A stretch of 64,000 nucleotides of DNA from Brachypodium distachyon (Eukaryota > Streptophyta > Magnoliopsida > Poales > Poaceae): the NCBI RefSeq assembly GCF_000005505.3, contig NC_016131.3, forward strand, positions 8,081,501-8,145,500, given 5' to 3'. Positions 33,151-44,623 of the stretch are shown piece by piece. The position numbers were made by a program, and so were the translations under genes. How positions within the stretch are numbered: the first letter of the stretch is position 1; each line of letters opens with the position of its first letter. The notes beneath the pieces were generated by a model. That model searched no databases and was not told where the DNA came from. It saw only the letters and a list, made by a program, of their open reading frames with translations.

Positions 33151-34060
33151 TAGTGTACTTCAAAATAGAAGTTCATGATTTCAAAACAAATATGTGTATT
33201 TCAAGATATGCTCGTGTATGTATTTCAAAATAACTATATCTGGGAAGTCACCTACGACCCATGATAGACGACAAAGTGACATATATTCTCAAGGTTGACT
33301 CAGGATATCGCTAACGGCCAAAGCAACTAGTGAAGGCACGACGACACTTAAGTTCGTCGTTCTTCCTAACATAGAACTAGGTTGCACTCCATGAGGCGAC
33401 CAAATCTATTAAAAAACATCGACTTCTCTTTTACACCTTAGTCCATCGACAACCCTAATTCGTGTTGTCCCTCGACACCGCCTTTTTGTGTTGTCCCTTG
33501 ACATCAACAGGTTATATGGGACAACTTATTCCATATTTTGTGATTGATCATGTCTTTACAATGCGTAATCCATATGTCGACGTAATATCTGATCTTTGTT
33601 GTTTTGTTCAACTGAGAAGTACCATTCTTGTATGCAAATTTGGATATCCAATGATTCAAGATGTGTGGTTCTCAAGTCGTAAGATCCGATGAGAATGGTT
33701 CGTATTGATTTAAAAAATGGGAGCTTCATCTTGGTTTTCTATGAGCATGCTACACGCTAGGGACTATAGGCCGGATAGTCATCACTTGGACGGTCTCCCG
33801 TCCTTGCCAGCTATAGCGGGATCACCTCCATGGTCAATGTTGATCTATGTAATGTTCTTCAAAATGTTTCTCTAACCGGTAAAGTAATCAAATAATGTTC
33901 TTGATATTTCATTCATTAATAAACAAAAGTCTATAATACCCTCCGAAATAAGAGGCTAGATTTGGTTAGTACCACCACGGTTTTGGAGTAAATTTTACGT
34001 GTCCTAAAATTCTGTAGGAAAATCTATATTTTCTAGTCACACCATCCAAATAGGTCCTTG
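33151..34060. other. Intergenic DNA, no recognisable gene
   Basis: Small ORFs only (33462-33692). No family was recognised. Confidence 0.45.
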
Positions 34061-35097
34061 AGAGCATCTCTAGCGGATCCCTTATATCGCCCTGGCCCGT
34101 AAACCTTACGGGTTTTGGTGGAAAAAATGGCACCAAATAGATTCCTTAAACGGCTCGGCCCCGTAATACATTTTATGGGGAACCCTAAATTCGCCTCCCC
34201 GCATGATATATCAGATCCGGCTAGCCCACCCCCCAATGCACCACGTCAACATCTCAATTGGGGCAGGTGAGGCCAGGAAGGTCACTCCACCTCGCCGCAA
34301 GGAGCCGGCCTAAGGAGCGCCACAACCACATCCAGTTGGAGGGAACGCAGAAGCGTGATGCCATTTGGGGGCTTCGCTGGAGTGGCCTTGACATCAGGCC
34401 GGAGCAAGGACTTTGTCGACCGTTGCCAGACAGAGGAGCAGGTTGGTGCCAATGAGAAGTTGGAGCCAGGGAGCTCTCCCAGTTCGCCGCCCGCCTTGGA
34501 TCTTCAGGGAGCTCTCGGTCTGCAGCCCGCCTTCGGGAGCTGGGGAGGTCCCGGTCCACCTCCCGCAGCCGATCACATGCCGCCTCCGACTCTGGCGATG
34601 AGGGGGCGTGCTGCATCCGAAAGCCCCTCAACGACTCGACGGTCACTTTCTAGACCGCCGCCGAGCGCAGTCACAAGATTGACGAGGAGCGGATCATGCG
34701 GGCCATTGAGCTGTCCAAGGAGGGCGGACCGTTGGCGCTCAAAGGCGGAGATGCACAACCTCGTATGCTTCTCCCGAGACTCCGAGTGATCCAGAGAGGT
34801 CGCCGGCAACGCCGCGTCCGAGCCCGAAGGCTCCGGTGAGGAGCTCAGACTTCTATTAGGTTTTGCAAGGTTAATGTCAACAATCAAGATGAAATGTATG
34901 ATGTTGGATGATGACGAACTTTATCTGTTCGAATTCTAGTGCAGAGTGTTTTATTTTAATTTACGGTACATGTTTTAGGTTTTTGTTCTATCTGGATCAA
35001 TTCGGAAATGTAAAAGCATTTTTAGGTAAAGCAGTAAACCTTATAAGCGTTTTAAAAACCGACGATATAACATATAAGGGATCTGTTAGACATGATT
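34061..35097. mobile_element. TIR element enclosing coding-like DNA (Pack-type candidate)
   Basis: The left end (GAGCATCTCTAGCGGATCCC...TTATATCG) and the complement of the right end (CATGTCTAACAGATCCCTTA, about 35070-35096) form imperfect terminal repeats of the GAGCATCTCTAGC class. The interior 34258-34860 is sharply GC-richer than its surroundings and has overlapping open frames, including a DEERIMRAIELSKEGG peptide with a helical, protein-like character. No transposase is encoded. The target duplication is unclear, so the ends are approximate. Confidence 0.5.
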
Positions 35098-37060
35098 CGA
35101 TATACTAAAACTGTAAAAATAAATCGGGAGTGTTTATTTCTCAGTCGACTTAGACGATCATATATAATCCAATTAAGATTTTCTCATCATTTGTATTTTT
35201 ATGAATGTCGCACAAATCTCGATGATTAGATCAGACGGTTGATAACGTCGATTTAGAAATAAGTATTTCTCAAGTCGCCTTATAAATGGCAGAATCTATT
35301 TTCTTCATCAGTCCTTCGGGGTTTAAATGCAGCGCAGGCAGCGCAGAAATTCCAGAATAGACCTCCGATTTTCGTAGAATCGTATTCTTCAAGTCAACGC
35401 TCGGACTTCAGAGCCTCTTACTCATGTATGGAACGTTTGGAAGGGATCTAAATATCTAATCCCATCCCCAAAAGAAGCCCTGAAAAAAAAAACATTATCC
35501 TAGGATAGGATAAGTGCGGTTGCTGTCGATGGAAAGATAAAACTACTGTGCGGTTTTAGTATCTCTCAGTGTCTGACCATTATTAGCAGGAGTGCAGCAG
35601 CCAGCAGATTTTTGCCACCATGTGCGAGCTGGTGTGCAATTGTGCACGCAGGGGGAGAGAGATAGAGAGAGAGAGAGGAAGATGCACGTTCGGTCAAACA
35701 GTTGGGCGAGCGAGGGTAAGCTTGATAGCAAGCAATGGCAGTAGACAGCAGCAGTGGAGGGTACCAGAGCAAGAAATAATTGTCCCTTCCCAATAACATC
35801 GAGGGCGAGAGATAGCGCTGCAGCCTAGCCTAGGGGACACTTACCAGCAGCAGGCTAGCTAGCAGTAGCCATGTAGGCTATATAGGTGGAGTGTTTGCCC
35901 TCCGCTGCGCACCCACCATATGCTCGTAACGTACCAAACTCAGATCAGTCACTGCTCACCTATAGCGACAAGAGAAAGCGGAACAGACGCCGCACGCAGC
36001 AGCAGCGGCAGCGAAATGGCCGATTCCAATGGCTACTGTCCCCATGCTGCCAGAGCTGATTGATAGATCGATCTATATCCGTAACTATTTACTCTATACC
36101 TCTGCCCTGCCCGTCCACGCATCGCTAGCTGCACTGCAGTGTGTGGATGCGAATCATATTAGTATAGGGCAGTACTTCCTGGTTAGTACTTGATCAATAG
36201 TTTTTTAAGAGGCTAGCTCCCAGAGTATTATGATGCGCTAATTTTGTCCAGTCCGATGGCGACCATCTAGCATTACCTCTTAGTAAGAGGCTGCCAATAT
36301 TTTTGTAAGCCAAGATCGTACCCTTTTTTTAGACAAGATCGATCTTACTCACCTAGTGGGAGTATAGTACCACATGACAAAACTAGCTAGAAACAAAATA
36401 ATTCCAAAGACTGCATTTCTTAAACTTCGGTGACCCCACTACCAATACGAGAAAATAATACAAAAGAAAATCTAACTAGCTAGCCTAAAATTTGTACTAT
36501 ATAGTTTTGGTAATCTTCCATAATTATGCAATTTTCAGATCATCATGTAATTTTAGGTGAATTCATACATCCAAAAAAAGATCAAAACAAATAAAAAAAT
36601 ACATGTGCCAATATGGAGAACAGTTTTCTATAACGGTAAAATTATAGTAACAAAATTTCTTGGGAAAGCACGGTGAAAAGAAAATGAAAAATAAAGGATT
36701 CATTTTCTATGCGTAGGGTACGGTATGTACAGAAAAAAGAATTTGTTATATGGGACCCTTTTGTAATTTTTTTGTACAGGTAATTTCTATTTTTAGAATA
36801 CTTATTAGTCGGCCAATCTTACCTCTTTGGAGATAGTATGTTTGAGCTCTTAACTCAACTACTAATTCATTTCCAAGTTATTAATAGTTGAATTGATGCA
36901 TTAAATTTATCATGTTCGATCCAAACGAGGCATAAATTTATAAATTTGACCCCTTATTCAAAGTTTGAGAAAAAATAACCATATGTATGTAGCTATAACC
37001 AAACCTAACCAAACAAAACCTTTTCTATCTAAACGCCACACACCACCATGAGGTTGAGAT
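35098..37060. other. Intergenic DNA, TB1 far-upstream region
   Basis: Mostly unique AT-rich DNA. A segment around 35125-35280 has TTTATTTCTCAGTCGACT and AAGTATTTCTCAAGTCGC in the same orientation and looks like a MITE remnant. No gene was recognised. Confidence 0.4.
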
Positions 37061-37800
37061 TGGCTATGTCAACATCAAAATCATGATCAGACCTAGGCTT
37101 GGTGCCTCGGCTTGACGGGCCTGGCCCTAAGCCCTAAGTCCCGGGTTTAGGCTCCACTTTTTAGCCCAAAGCCCGGCACCTAGCCGAATAAAATCCAGAA
37201 AGGATAAAGAAACAACATTTTTAAAATAGGTATAAAATGTCATTTTTCATGCCAAAAATGATCAATTAGAAAAAAAATTAATAGCCAAAAAAGCATTTTC
37301 CAGGCCTCGGGCCCAGGCTTGACAATTTGTGACAAGTGCTTTCTTATGCCCAGGCCAGGGTATGCCAAGGCATGATCAGTGATGGGCCCATGTTTTGTAT
37401 ATTGGTTGGTGCATAGACTGCGTTTTTGATATTGGACGGGGCAACGCATACCCACCCAATTATCGGCTAGATCCACCATGCATTCGGTATAATAATGACA
37501 TTGAAAAAAAATCAAGAAAATAGAGATCTCGGTGCCACATAATTTGGCACCAACCTCAGCGCCATAAGGCCGGTGTGGCACGAAGCTTGCACAGCTCGGC
37601 GCTAGACGGTCTTGTATACCGTTTAACCTTGGCATCATGAGGTATGGTGGAGATATCAGATAGCTCGGTGCTAGATATAGGCCGGTGGCTATTTTTCGTT
37701 TCGCTTGCGAAAATCCTTTCAATGCCGTGATGCACGATATTGACATAGCCAAGCTTAATGCACGGTGTGTGGCATTGGGCAAGAGGGTTGGGTTTGATTA
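37061..37800 (-). repeat. Unclassified dispersed-repeat fragment
   Basis: Contains repeated variants of GGCTTGAC / GGCCTGGCCC / GCCCAGGC and, on the minus strand, GGCGCTGAGGTTGGTGCC and AGCGCCGAGCTG, motifs that recur in grass repeat DNA. The 180-codon minus ORF has no domain. Neither ends nor class could be assigned. Confidence 0.35.
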
Positions 37801-39145
37801 AAGTTCCCTGCAAGATTATTACTTTTGCTGAACTTTGAATAAATAGAGTATCAATTTTACTACCATTTTATGGTCTAGATCCGATGTTTTTTTCGTCTAT
37901 TGTTCTCTGGAAAGGAGGACCTTGTTTAGCAGTTTGAGTGAGGCAGGCAAGTTGGTACGTACAGCTGCAGAAGATCGGGCAAAGCTTATAATCTGATAAG
38001 CCTTAATTTGTTTCCCGTCTTTCTCCCTACCTACCAGATCTCTGCGCGAAGTACTGTAGCCTCGTGTGGGCGTCCACAGAAGTTAGTGGCCGTGAGGGGA
38101 GCTATAAAGTTTGGCATAAGCATGGTGTCACTTTCCGTGGCTGCTTTAGGCTACAGGAGAGGCAGTGTCTGTTTCCCTCTGGCGTTCCGAAACGTGTGCC
38201 CCAATAACGGCATTGTGACCATAGGCGAATTCCACTTTGGAGGCGAAAGGATCCGCGGCCCCCAACGTCTCATCTCTCTTTTTTGTTTTCGAGGGATTAC
38301 TACAGTATATTTCTTTTTCTAAAAGAGCGTACACCATCTGCCCCATTACTCATTCACACGGCCACGGGAAAACACGGAGAGAAACGCAGCTGGACTTGTG
38401 GATATTTATTGATCAGCTTATGTTGCAGATCGACAAGTGGGATTAATTTATTGGTTCGGAAGAACGAGTTTGCATACGTAGAAAATGTTTTTTTTCCGAC
38501 GAACGCACGAAACATCAACTTGAATGGACACATTGCTGGCTTGCTGGTGCACAGCAAACAGTACTTAGCGTTAAGCATCAGTGGAGGGAAATGGATATAC
38601 TTTCTAGAACAAGGGAAATGGTCACTGATCGATGAGGCTAGCTACAAAGAAGTGTAGTCACTACCGTACCCACTAAAATCAAAAGTCTATCTTCGATATT
38701 TTCTATCACAATTAAAGACGACCGAGTTGAAAGATAGGAGTATCGTCCAATCCCAATCCAATTCCCCACCTTGGCGTCAGATTGTTACCAGAGACAGCAA
38801 CTGTTTTTTCTTAGTCTTTCTTTTTCAGATATCAAAATCAGCAGGAATTTATATTTCAGCTGGGCAATTTGTCCAATTTAATATTTAGACAGTCCAATGT
38901 TTTATTTAGAAAATTGTTATATTTTTATATACCTAGCTGGTAATGCCATATAAACTCTTAATCATCAAAAACGTTTTGACAAACCCGTTTGAGGCGAACC
39001 AAATATATAATGTGCCTCTCTCTTGTTGGGGACACAAGTAACGAAACCTAGCTCACCACTACCTTCATCTTGCGTCCACCACTCGCCGCTGCTGGAGAAG
39101 GCCGTTAGCAATGCCTGCAAGGCAAGTGAAGGGGGGCATGCGATG
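37801..39145. other. Intergenic DNA, no recognisable gene
   Basis: Two overlapping small ORFs (38008-38322, 38283-38657) show no family resemblance. No repeat boundaries were seen. Confidence 0.4.
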
Positions 39146-39153
39146 GGTGAGGT

Positions 39154-39322
39154 CAGTGGCAGAGCCAGAAATTGAAGAAGGATGGTGCTAAAATAGATCT
39201 AATGGTGCTATATTATGGATATTTCATAATTATGAGCTAGACAGCTAATAGAATCTCTTGTAAACACCCCCTACTGGAGTGCTGCTACAGCACAGGTAGC
39301 ACCACCCCTAGATCCACCCCTG
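39154..39322. mobile_element. hAT-type MITE with 8-bp target duplication
   Basis: A 169-bp element opening CAGTGGCAGAGCCAG and closing CTAGATCCACCCCTG, imperfect inverted ends of the CAG-G-G-type seen in hAT elements. The perfect 8-bp duplication GGTGAGGT flanks it (39146-39153 and 39323-39330). It has no coding capacity. Confidence 0.85.
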
Positions 39323-39330
39323 GGTGAGGT

Positions 39331-40505
39331 TGTGTGTCCATGACGGCATCAGGGGCGTGGCTGCTTGGCGGGGATGTGCAGTGTCTAGTGGTGTGCTCAC
39401 ACGAGTGGACATATCTAGGTGGTGTTTGGTCCTCCCGCCTCCATAGACGCCTACTTTTGTGTGGAAGCTCGGCTCGATGGCCAGCGTGGGTGAAAGGCAT
39501 CTTAGCCCTAATTGGGTTTTCGTGAAGTTCAAAAGCATTTACTCGGGTTTTATTCTCTTGGTGTACAATGGAGAAGTGGATGGAGAGACCCCACAATTCA
39601 AAATAGAAAACGAGCCAGCAAGATTAAATTATAATCTTATTTGACATGAGTCGTAGGTATATGCCACACTATTATTGAGAGGGATCACTCGTTAAATAAT
39701 AGGACGAATCCCACCTAATCAAAATATACAATCTATCGAGAGAGGGAGAGAGAGAGAGAACTCAGTTCAAAATGCATTCGTGGTAACTGTTTTTGGCCTT
39801 CGATTGACTATCTGAAATTCCAGATGCAAATCCAAATGAAATCCTGATTGATCCAGAATGAATGAGTTCTGGAGGAGTCTAGCTAGAAGCCTCTCTAGGA
39901 CCTCTCTGGAATGATCCTAGAGTGATCCGGCTAAATCCCGGAGTCTAGAAGCCTCTTTTCACCATCATAGATGGGCGTTTTCTAGCCCCAAACAATACAA
40001 AATATTCCACCCACAAAATAGAAATGCACCCAGATAACAAAACCACAAAGTTCAACTTAAATTACTCCTTTCAAGCTCTTTGTAATGCTTTGTAATGCTT
40101 GATGTGGCATAGGGGGAAACGAGGTGGGCCCCATGTGCCAGAGTGAAAACAGTGCCACACGTGGTTGAAAATAATCTGCACCCACGGATGACCACGGCTA
40201 TTTCACAATTGTGCAACAGTACACCTTGTAGGCGTTAATATTATATATTACTCAATTTTATATATGAATCAGAGTTTATAAGGAGCGGATGTTCGGTCTT
40301 TCATCTCCTGGAGCGAACACTCTGATGTTCATCTGATCGGAAGAGCGGTGATCACGCCACGTCTCTTCATACGACAACTTTAGTTCTACGACAGTGGCGA
40401 CTTGCCATGCGTTCGTGGGTACTTTAGTTCTATATCGGTGGCAACTTTAGTCTGTGCCAGTGATAACTTTAATTCTATGATAGTGGGAGCTTTAGCCTGT
40501 GTTGC
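39331..40505. other. Intergenic DNA, no recognisable gene
   Basis: Includes a (GAGA)n tract near 39740. No gene or repeat was recognised. Confidence 0.4.
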
Positions 40506-40829
40506 GAGCATCCACAATCTTTAGAAATACTACCTCTATAGATGCCTCTAAGGATTAGAGGCGGCCTCTAAGCATTGCAGCTCTCTGCCTCTAAGCTATA
40601 GAGGTAGAAAATGACTCTTTCCTTGGAGGTAACCTCTAAGAAACATAATGCATATAAAATAGAAGAGCCGAGAGACTAGAAATCATGAGAGACACCATAT
40701 ACTTCAGACGTGGGGCTTATCTTAGAGAGTAAATTGACTCTAAGGACTGCGGATTTTGGTGACAAGGCAAGAGGCAATGGGTGGGTCCTAACTTAGATGT
40801 AAAACTACCTCTAAAGACTATGGATGCCC
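40506..40829. mobile_element. TIR MITE, unassigned superfamily
   Basis: The left end GAGCATCCACAATCTTTAGA...ACTACCTCT is the imperfect inverted complement of the right end ACTACCTCTAAAGACTATGG...ATGCCC, about 32 bp each. The interior is rich in CCTCTAAG repeats. No convincing target duplication, so hAT or Mutator class is open. Confidence 0.65.
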
Positions 40830-41876
40830 TAAGACGAACGAATGTTCACGCCCTATACATTCCCTGTATGAATATATATGTAATATAGCACCTAGGCACA
40901 AAATTGAACGGGTGAGAGTATAGCCTATCTTGGGAAACAACACAGTGAACAAAATCATTATCACATATACATCCAAAACACACACGTGGAACTGAATATA
41001 ATTGGGAGTCAATTTGTTAGCTTTCTTTATTGGATTATAGAAGCATGCACTGCCCTAGCCACGAAAGAGCATCATTGCATATATCACTTTCAATGCCAGC
41101 TTCAACTTTCAGTGCTCTATGTGCGGCAGAACCTCACTCTACGTCAGGCAGCACTGATGCTAAGCTATCTAGCTGGTTGACTGTGGTCACACCTCAGGAA
41201 GAAATAGTACATCTCAGTGTTTTGCAAAAAATTTAGGATCTGAATAGGTGTTTGAGGGTAAGATCGATCAGTACTTGCCCATGCGGCCATGCACAGCTAG
41301 CTAGCCCCGCATCTTTTCATAACTACCATCCGCTACAGGGGTCGTGGCTTCGTGCAGCTAACCGGCCCAGCGTCACTCAACTCTTTGACGAACCCTAGTG
41401 AGCTACAGGCCCTTTTGGTCAGTGGTCCATGTACGATGCATGTGCTGCGCCCACAAGCGCCGTGAAGTTGAGATGCGGTTAACTGACCAAATGGTCCAAG
41501 AGCCCATTAATTTGAAGGTGACAAAAGTACTAAGGTCCTATGAATTAAGGGCATATTGGAATGTACAAAAGGAAGAATAGCAATAGGTTAAAACTATATG
41601 AACTAGATTATTCCAGCCATGCAAAAGAACTGCAATATCTTTATCTATACTACTATTAAAAGCAAGACTTATGATAGATCCAAAAGATTTCAGTCAACCA
41701 ACCCGGCTAAATCCAACGTTACACGTTATTTCAATGATGTATGATGCGCAAGACGTTTTATTTTCACGTCACGACTAATTTAGAAAACTTTCAATAATTA
41801 AGGAGAAATTAACAACACTCACTAATTTTAAAATTACTCGTCATCCGGAGAATTTTGTTTTTCAACAAAAATCTTC
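40830..41876. other. Intergenic DNA with a possible Helitron 5' end
   Basis: No gene. TCTATACTACTATTAAAAG at 41644, preceded by A, matches the typical 5' terminus of grass Helitrons. No 3' hairpin-CTRR end was found. Confidence 0.35.
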
Positions 41877-42325
41877 TACTCAGTCCATTCGTAAATATAA
41901 GAAGTTCTAGGTTTGTCCTAACTAAATTTTTTCAAGTTTGACCAAGTTTATAGGAATTCGTTAAAATGTACAATATCAAATGAGTATACTCTGAAAAAAA
42001 ATATGATGATAGATTTAATAAAACTAATTTGAAGTTCTATATGTTGGTAGTTTTTTTTTTCTATAAACTTAGGACAAATTTAGAACTTCTTACATTTAGG
42101 GTGTGTTTGGGACTCCGGCTCCACAGATTTGGTGGAGCTGGTCATTCGTAGCTCCATTTTTTTGTGGAGCTGGAGCTGTTAATACTTGGTAGATGTTTTA
42201 TAGGTTTTTTTCCTCATAATCACAGCTCCAGCTCCACAATAAAGTGAAGCTATGAATGACCCGCTCCACCAACTCCGTGGAGTTAGAACTGTCCCAAACA
42301 TGCCCTTAATTAGGAACGGGTGAAG
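41877..42325. mobile_element. Stowaway MITE interrupted by a Tourist-like MITE
   Basis: The left end after TA reads CTCAGTCCATTCGTAAATAT and the interior has TTTTCAAGTTTGACCAAG. The right arm starts AGAACTTCTTACATTTA, is split by the element at 42099-42305, and resumes as ATTAGGAACGGGTGA. The pieces pair as Stowaway TIRs once the insertion is ignored. Confidence 0.7.
42099..42305. mobile_element. Tourist-like (PIF/Harbinger) MITE nested in a Stowaway
   Basis: A 207-bp element with ends GGGTGTGTTTGGGACTCC and its inverted partner GTCCCAAACATGCCC, flanked by TTA on both sides (42096-42098 and 42306-42308). The interior repeats GGAGCTGG / CAGCTCCA palindromes. Confidence 0.8.
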
Positions 42326-42409
42326 CATCTATTAGTTGACAGATACTAGTAGAACCAAATAGGAAACTACGGTATGCTACAAAGTTAAGTACCTTGGCAG
42401 ACAAAAACA

Positions 42410-42524
42410 TACTTCCTCCGTCCCAAACTAAGTGTCACAATTTTTTTTCTTCAAAATGAGCGAATCTACGGAATGAAACGTGTCTACACAAAATTGCGAC
42501 ACTTATTTTGGGACGGAGGGAGTA
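42410..42524. mobile_element. Stowaway MITE
   Basis: TA-bounded. CTTCCTCCGTCCCAAACTAA pairs with TTATTTTGGGACGGAGGGAG, and arms AGTGTCACAATTTT / AAATTGCGACACTT follow inwards. Confidence 0.88.
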
Positions 42525-43191
42525 CATTTTGTGTGTAATCTCATAAAGACGATGTTGAGAACAATTAAACTTTGTGTAATGTTTGACTGCAGGTAACCTA
42601 AAAGAACATGAGTAAATACATGGAATGTGTCTATACGTATTAAAGGTCAAAAAAATGGGGTCAGAATGCTTCATAGGAAAACATACGTGCATCAGCAAAT
42701 GGTCAAGGCTAAGTTAGTTTTTCCATGGGGGGTGGGGTGTACGAAATTTAACATGACTTTAAAATAAAAACACATTAAAACCAAACATGCAAATATGAAA
42801 AAGAATAGTAAAAACACTAGAGCTTGGTGTGGTAGTGCTTAGAGTAACTCGACAATTAATAGAAGGTTACATAGCTAAGGAGCATTATCCGATCTGGAGA
42901 CAAGAGTATCAAAGGCCTAAGGCCACCAAACGGCCTTCTATTTGCAACAATGGAGATCTCTTAGCATTATATTCTTTTATTTAGATATTTTATAATATAT
43001 CTGGAAAGTTTATGGGCCTATGTATCCTAATAAGATGCATGTAAACATAATCTATTGTAAAAGGTGCTAGGCGTGAGGGCCGAACCGATCGGCTTATGGA
43101 AAAATAAATACAAATTAGTGGTTCGCACATCATTCCATATATATTTTTTCTTTTCTTTAATCAGATGAATCAAAAAGACTCAAAAGTTATA
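42525..43191. other. Intergenic DNA, no recognisable gene
   Basis: AT-rich. The 87-codon minus ORF overlaps the Stowaway and is spurious. Confidence 0.4.
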
Positions 43192-43429
43192 TACTCCCCC
43201 TTTTGATAATACAAAGCGTATTAGACTTTTTTAAGACACGTCTCTCTTAAGAATTACTTTATTAATATATGGTCTATATGCCATGAGATTGGTATCACTA
43301 GATTCATCTTCCGAAGTAATTACTGATATTTATGGATTCATATCATACATATTAATGAGTAATTCTTGTTCAAGACTTTGTCTTAATAAAACCTAATACA
43401 TCTTGTATTATTAAAACGAAGGAGGAGTA
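43192..43429. mobile_element. Stowaway-like MITE (238 bp)
   Basis: TA-bounded ends CTCCCCCTTTTGATAATACA and TGTATTATTAAAACGAAGGA pair as imperfect inverted repeats. The interior resembles the element at 63507-63739 (TTAATATATGGTCTATATGC-like and TACTGATA segments), so the two are probably one family. Confidence 0.65.
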
Positions 43430-43688
43430 GTGGTTTGATTAAAAAAAATAACTGTGTTTACTGTACTATGTTGTAGACTAGTAGTATAAGTTTACTAGCC
43501 ATGTGATAAGGCCCATGCTTGAAGAAGCTCCTAATTACTAGTCTTTGTTTTTTAGTTTTGGTCATGTCTAGGTGCACTCAATATGATAGTGTGGTGTGTG
43601 GTACGTACTTATCCCCTCTAAGAAATTAAAGTCCAATATGAGGGTAAGATGGAAGACCTTGTGACCTCGGTCCCCTGCTACTATATGC

Positions 43689-43805
43689 TACTTCATCCGA
43701 TCCCTTTTAATTGTCTCAAACTTGTCCAAATATGGATGTATGTATGTCTAAAAAATGTCTAGATACATGTAATATTTCGACAATTAATATGGATCGGAGA
43801 GAGTA
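43689..43805. mobile_element. Stowaway MITE close to TB1
   Basis: A 117-bp element between TA dinucleotides, left CTTCATCCGATCCCTTTTAA and right TTAATATGGATCGGAGAGAG. The interior GTCTAGATACATGTAA is shared by several grass Stowaway families. It ends about 820 bp upstream of the TB1 ATG. Confidence 0.75.
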
Positions 43806-44213
43806 TTATACTTCTCGATTGTTTTGTGCAAAATTTGTGCTCGATCCGCTGTGTTTTCAATGGAGTACACAGCCGTGTTGAGCGGACGTTTGGAAAAGAA
43901 AATAGCTACCAAATGGGTTCTTTGGTTCCATACCACCCCCAATCGTTTTCAATGTATACCTACCGGGTAAGCGAATTCCTGTGCAGATACAAAAATACCA
44001 AGGTCATTCGTTTCCTGAAGAAGGGTTTCGGAGGAACAAACACAACCATGGCTGGTCACCCTCCGGTTGTATGCCCTGCCAATAAATGCCCTAGGTCGCT
44101 TGTAGCCAATAGCATTCCAACATGCACGCGTGCCCTTTCCCCCAACAGTGTCCTTTCCGCCTTGTATTCTCTCCCTGTCACCTCATCCACACTCACAGAC
44201 CTCTATCTTCTCT
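43806..44213. promoter_or_regulatory. TB1 proximal upstream region
   Basis: Unique sequence between the nearest MITE and the presumed TATA box. It holds C/T-rich stretches. The ORF at 43826-44242 has no homology signature and is treated as spurious. Confidence 0.4.
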
Positions 44214-44220
44214 CTATAAG
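44214..44220 (+). promoter_or_regulatory. Candidate TATA box of the TB1-like gene
   Basis: CTATAAG in a TCTCTCTATAAGATGG context, followed by a long leader rich in CTCTCT tracts (44440-44560), a common grass 5' UTR style. This implies a start near 44245 and a 5' UTR of about 380 nt. Position-based inference only. Confidence 0.4.
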
Positions 44221-44623
44221 ATGGCACACCCCTCTCAAGTAGGGGAGAGAATCACATCCGAAATTCTACCTAGGAAGCATCGTCCATCCCCCTAAGAACA
44301 ATCCTCTATCGTAGCTAGGAGCTCTCCTAACACATGAGGCCATGCCGTGTGTGAGTGAGCTCAGGATGAGCTAGGTACCGGCCGGCCTTCTGCACACTCC
44401 CATGAGAGGTGATCTCTAGCTCCTCCTAGTCCTAGAGCTCTTTAACTCTCTCTCTCTCTCAGACAGACACAAGCGCGTCACGAGCTTATGCATGGCCGGA
44501 CACATCTGATCATAGCTAGCTAGGCCGGACCTCTCTCTCTCTCTCTCATTCACACATTCAGAGAGAGACGCAGTGGTGCTCATAGTCCAAGGACCTAGAG
44601 GGGCGGAGTCCTGTCACTAAAGC

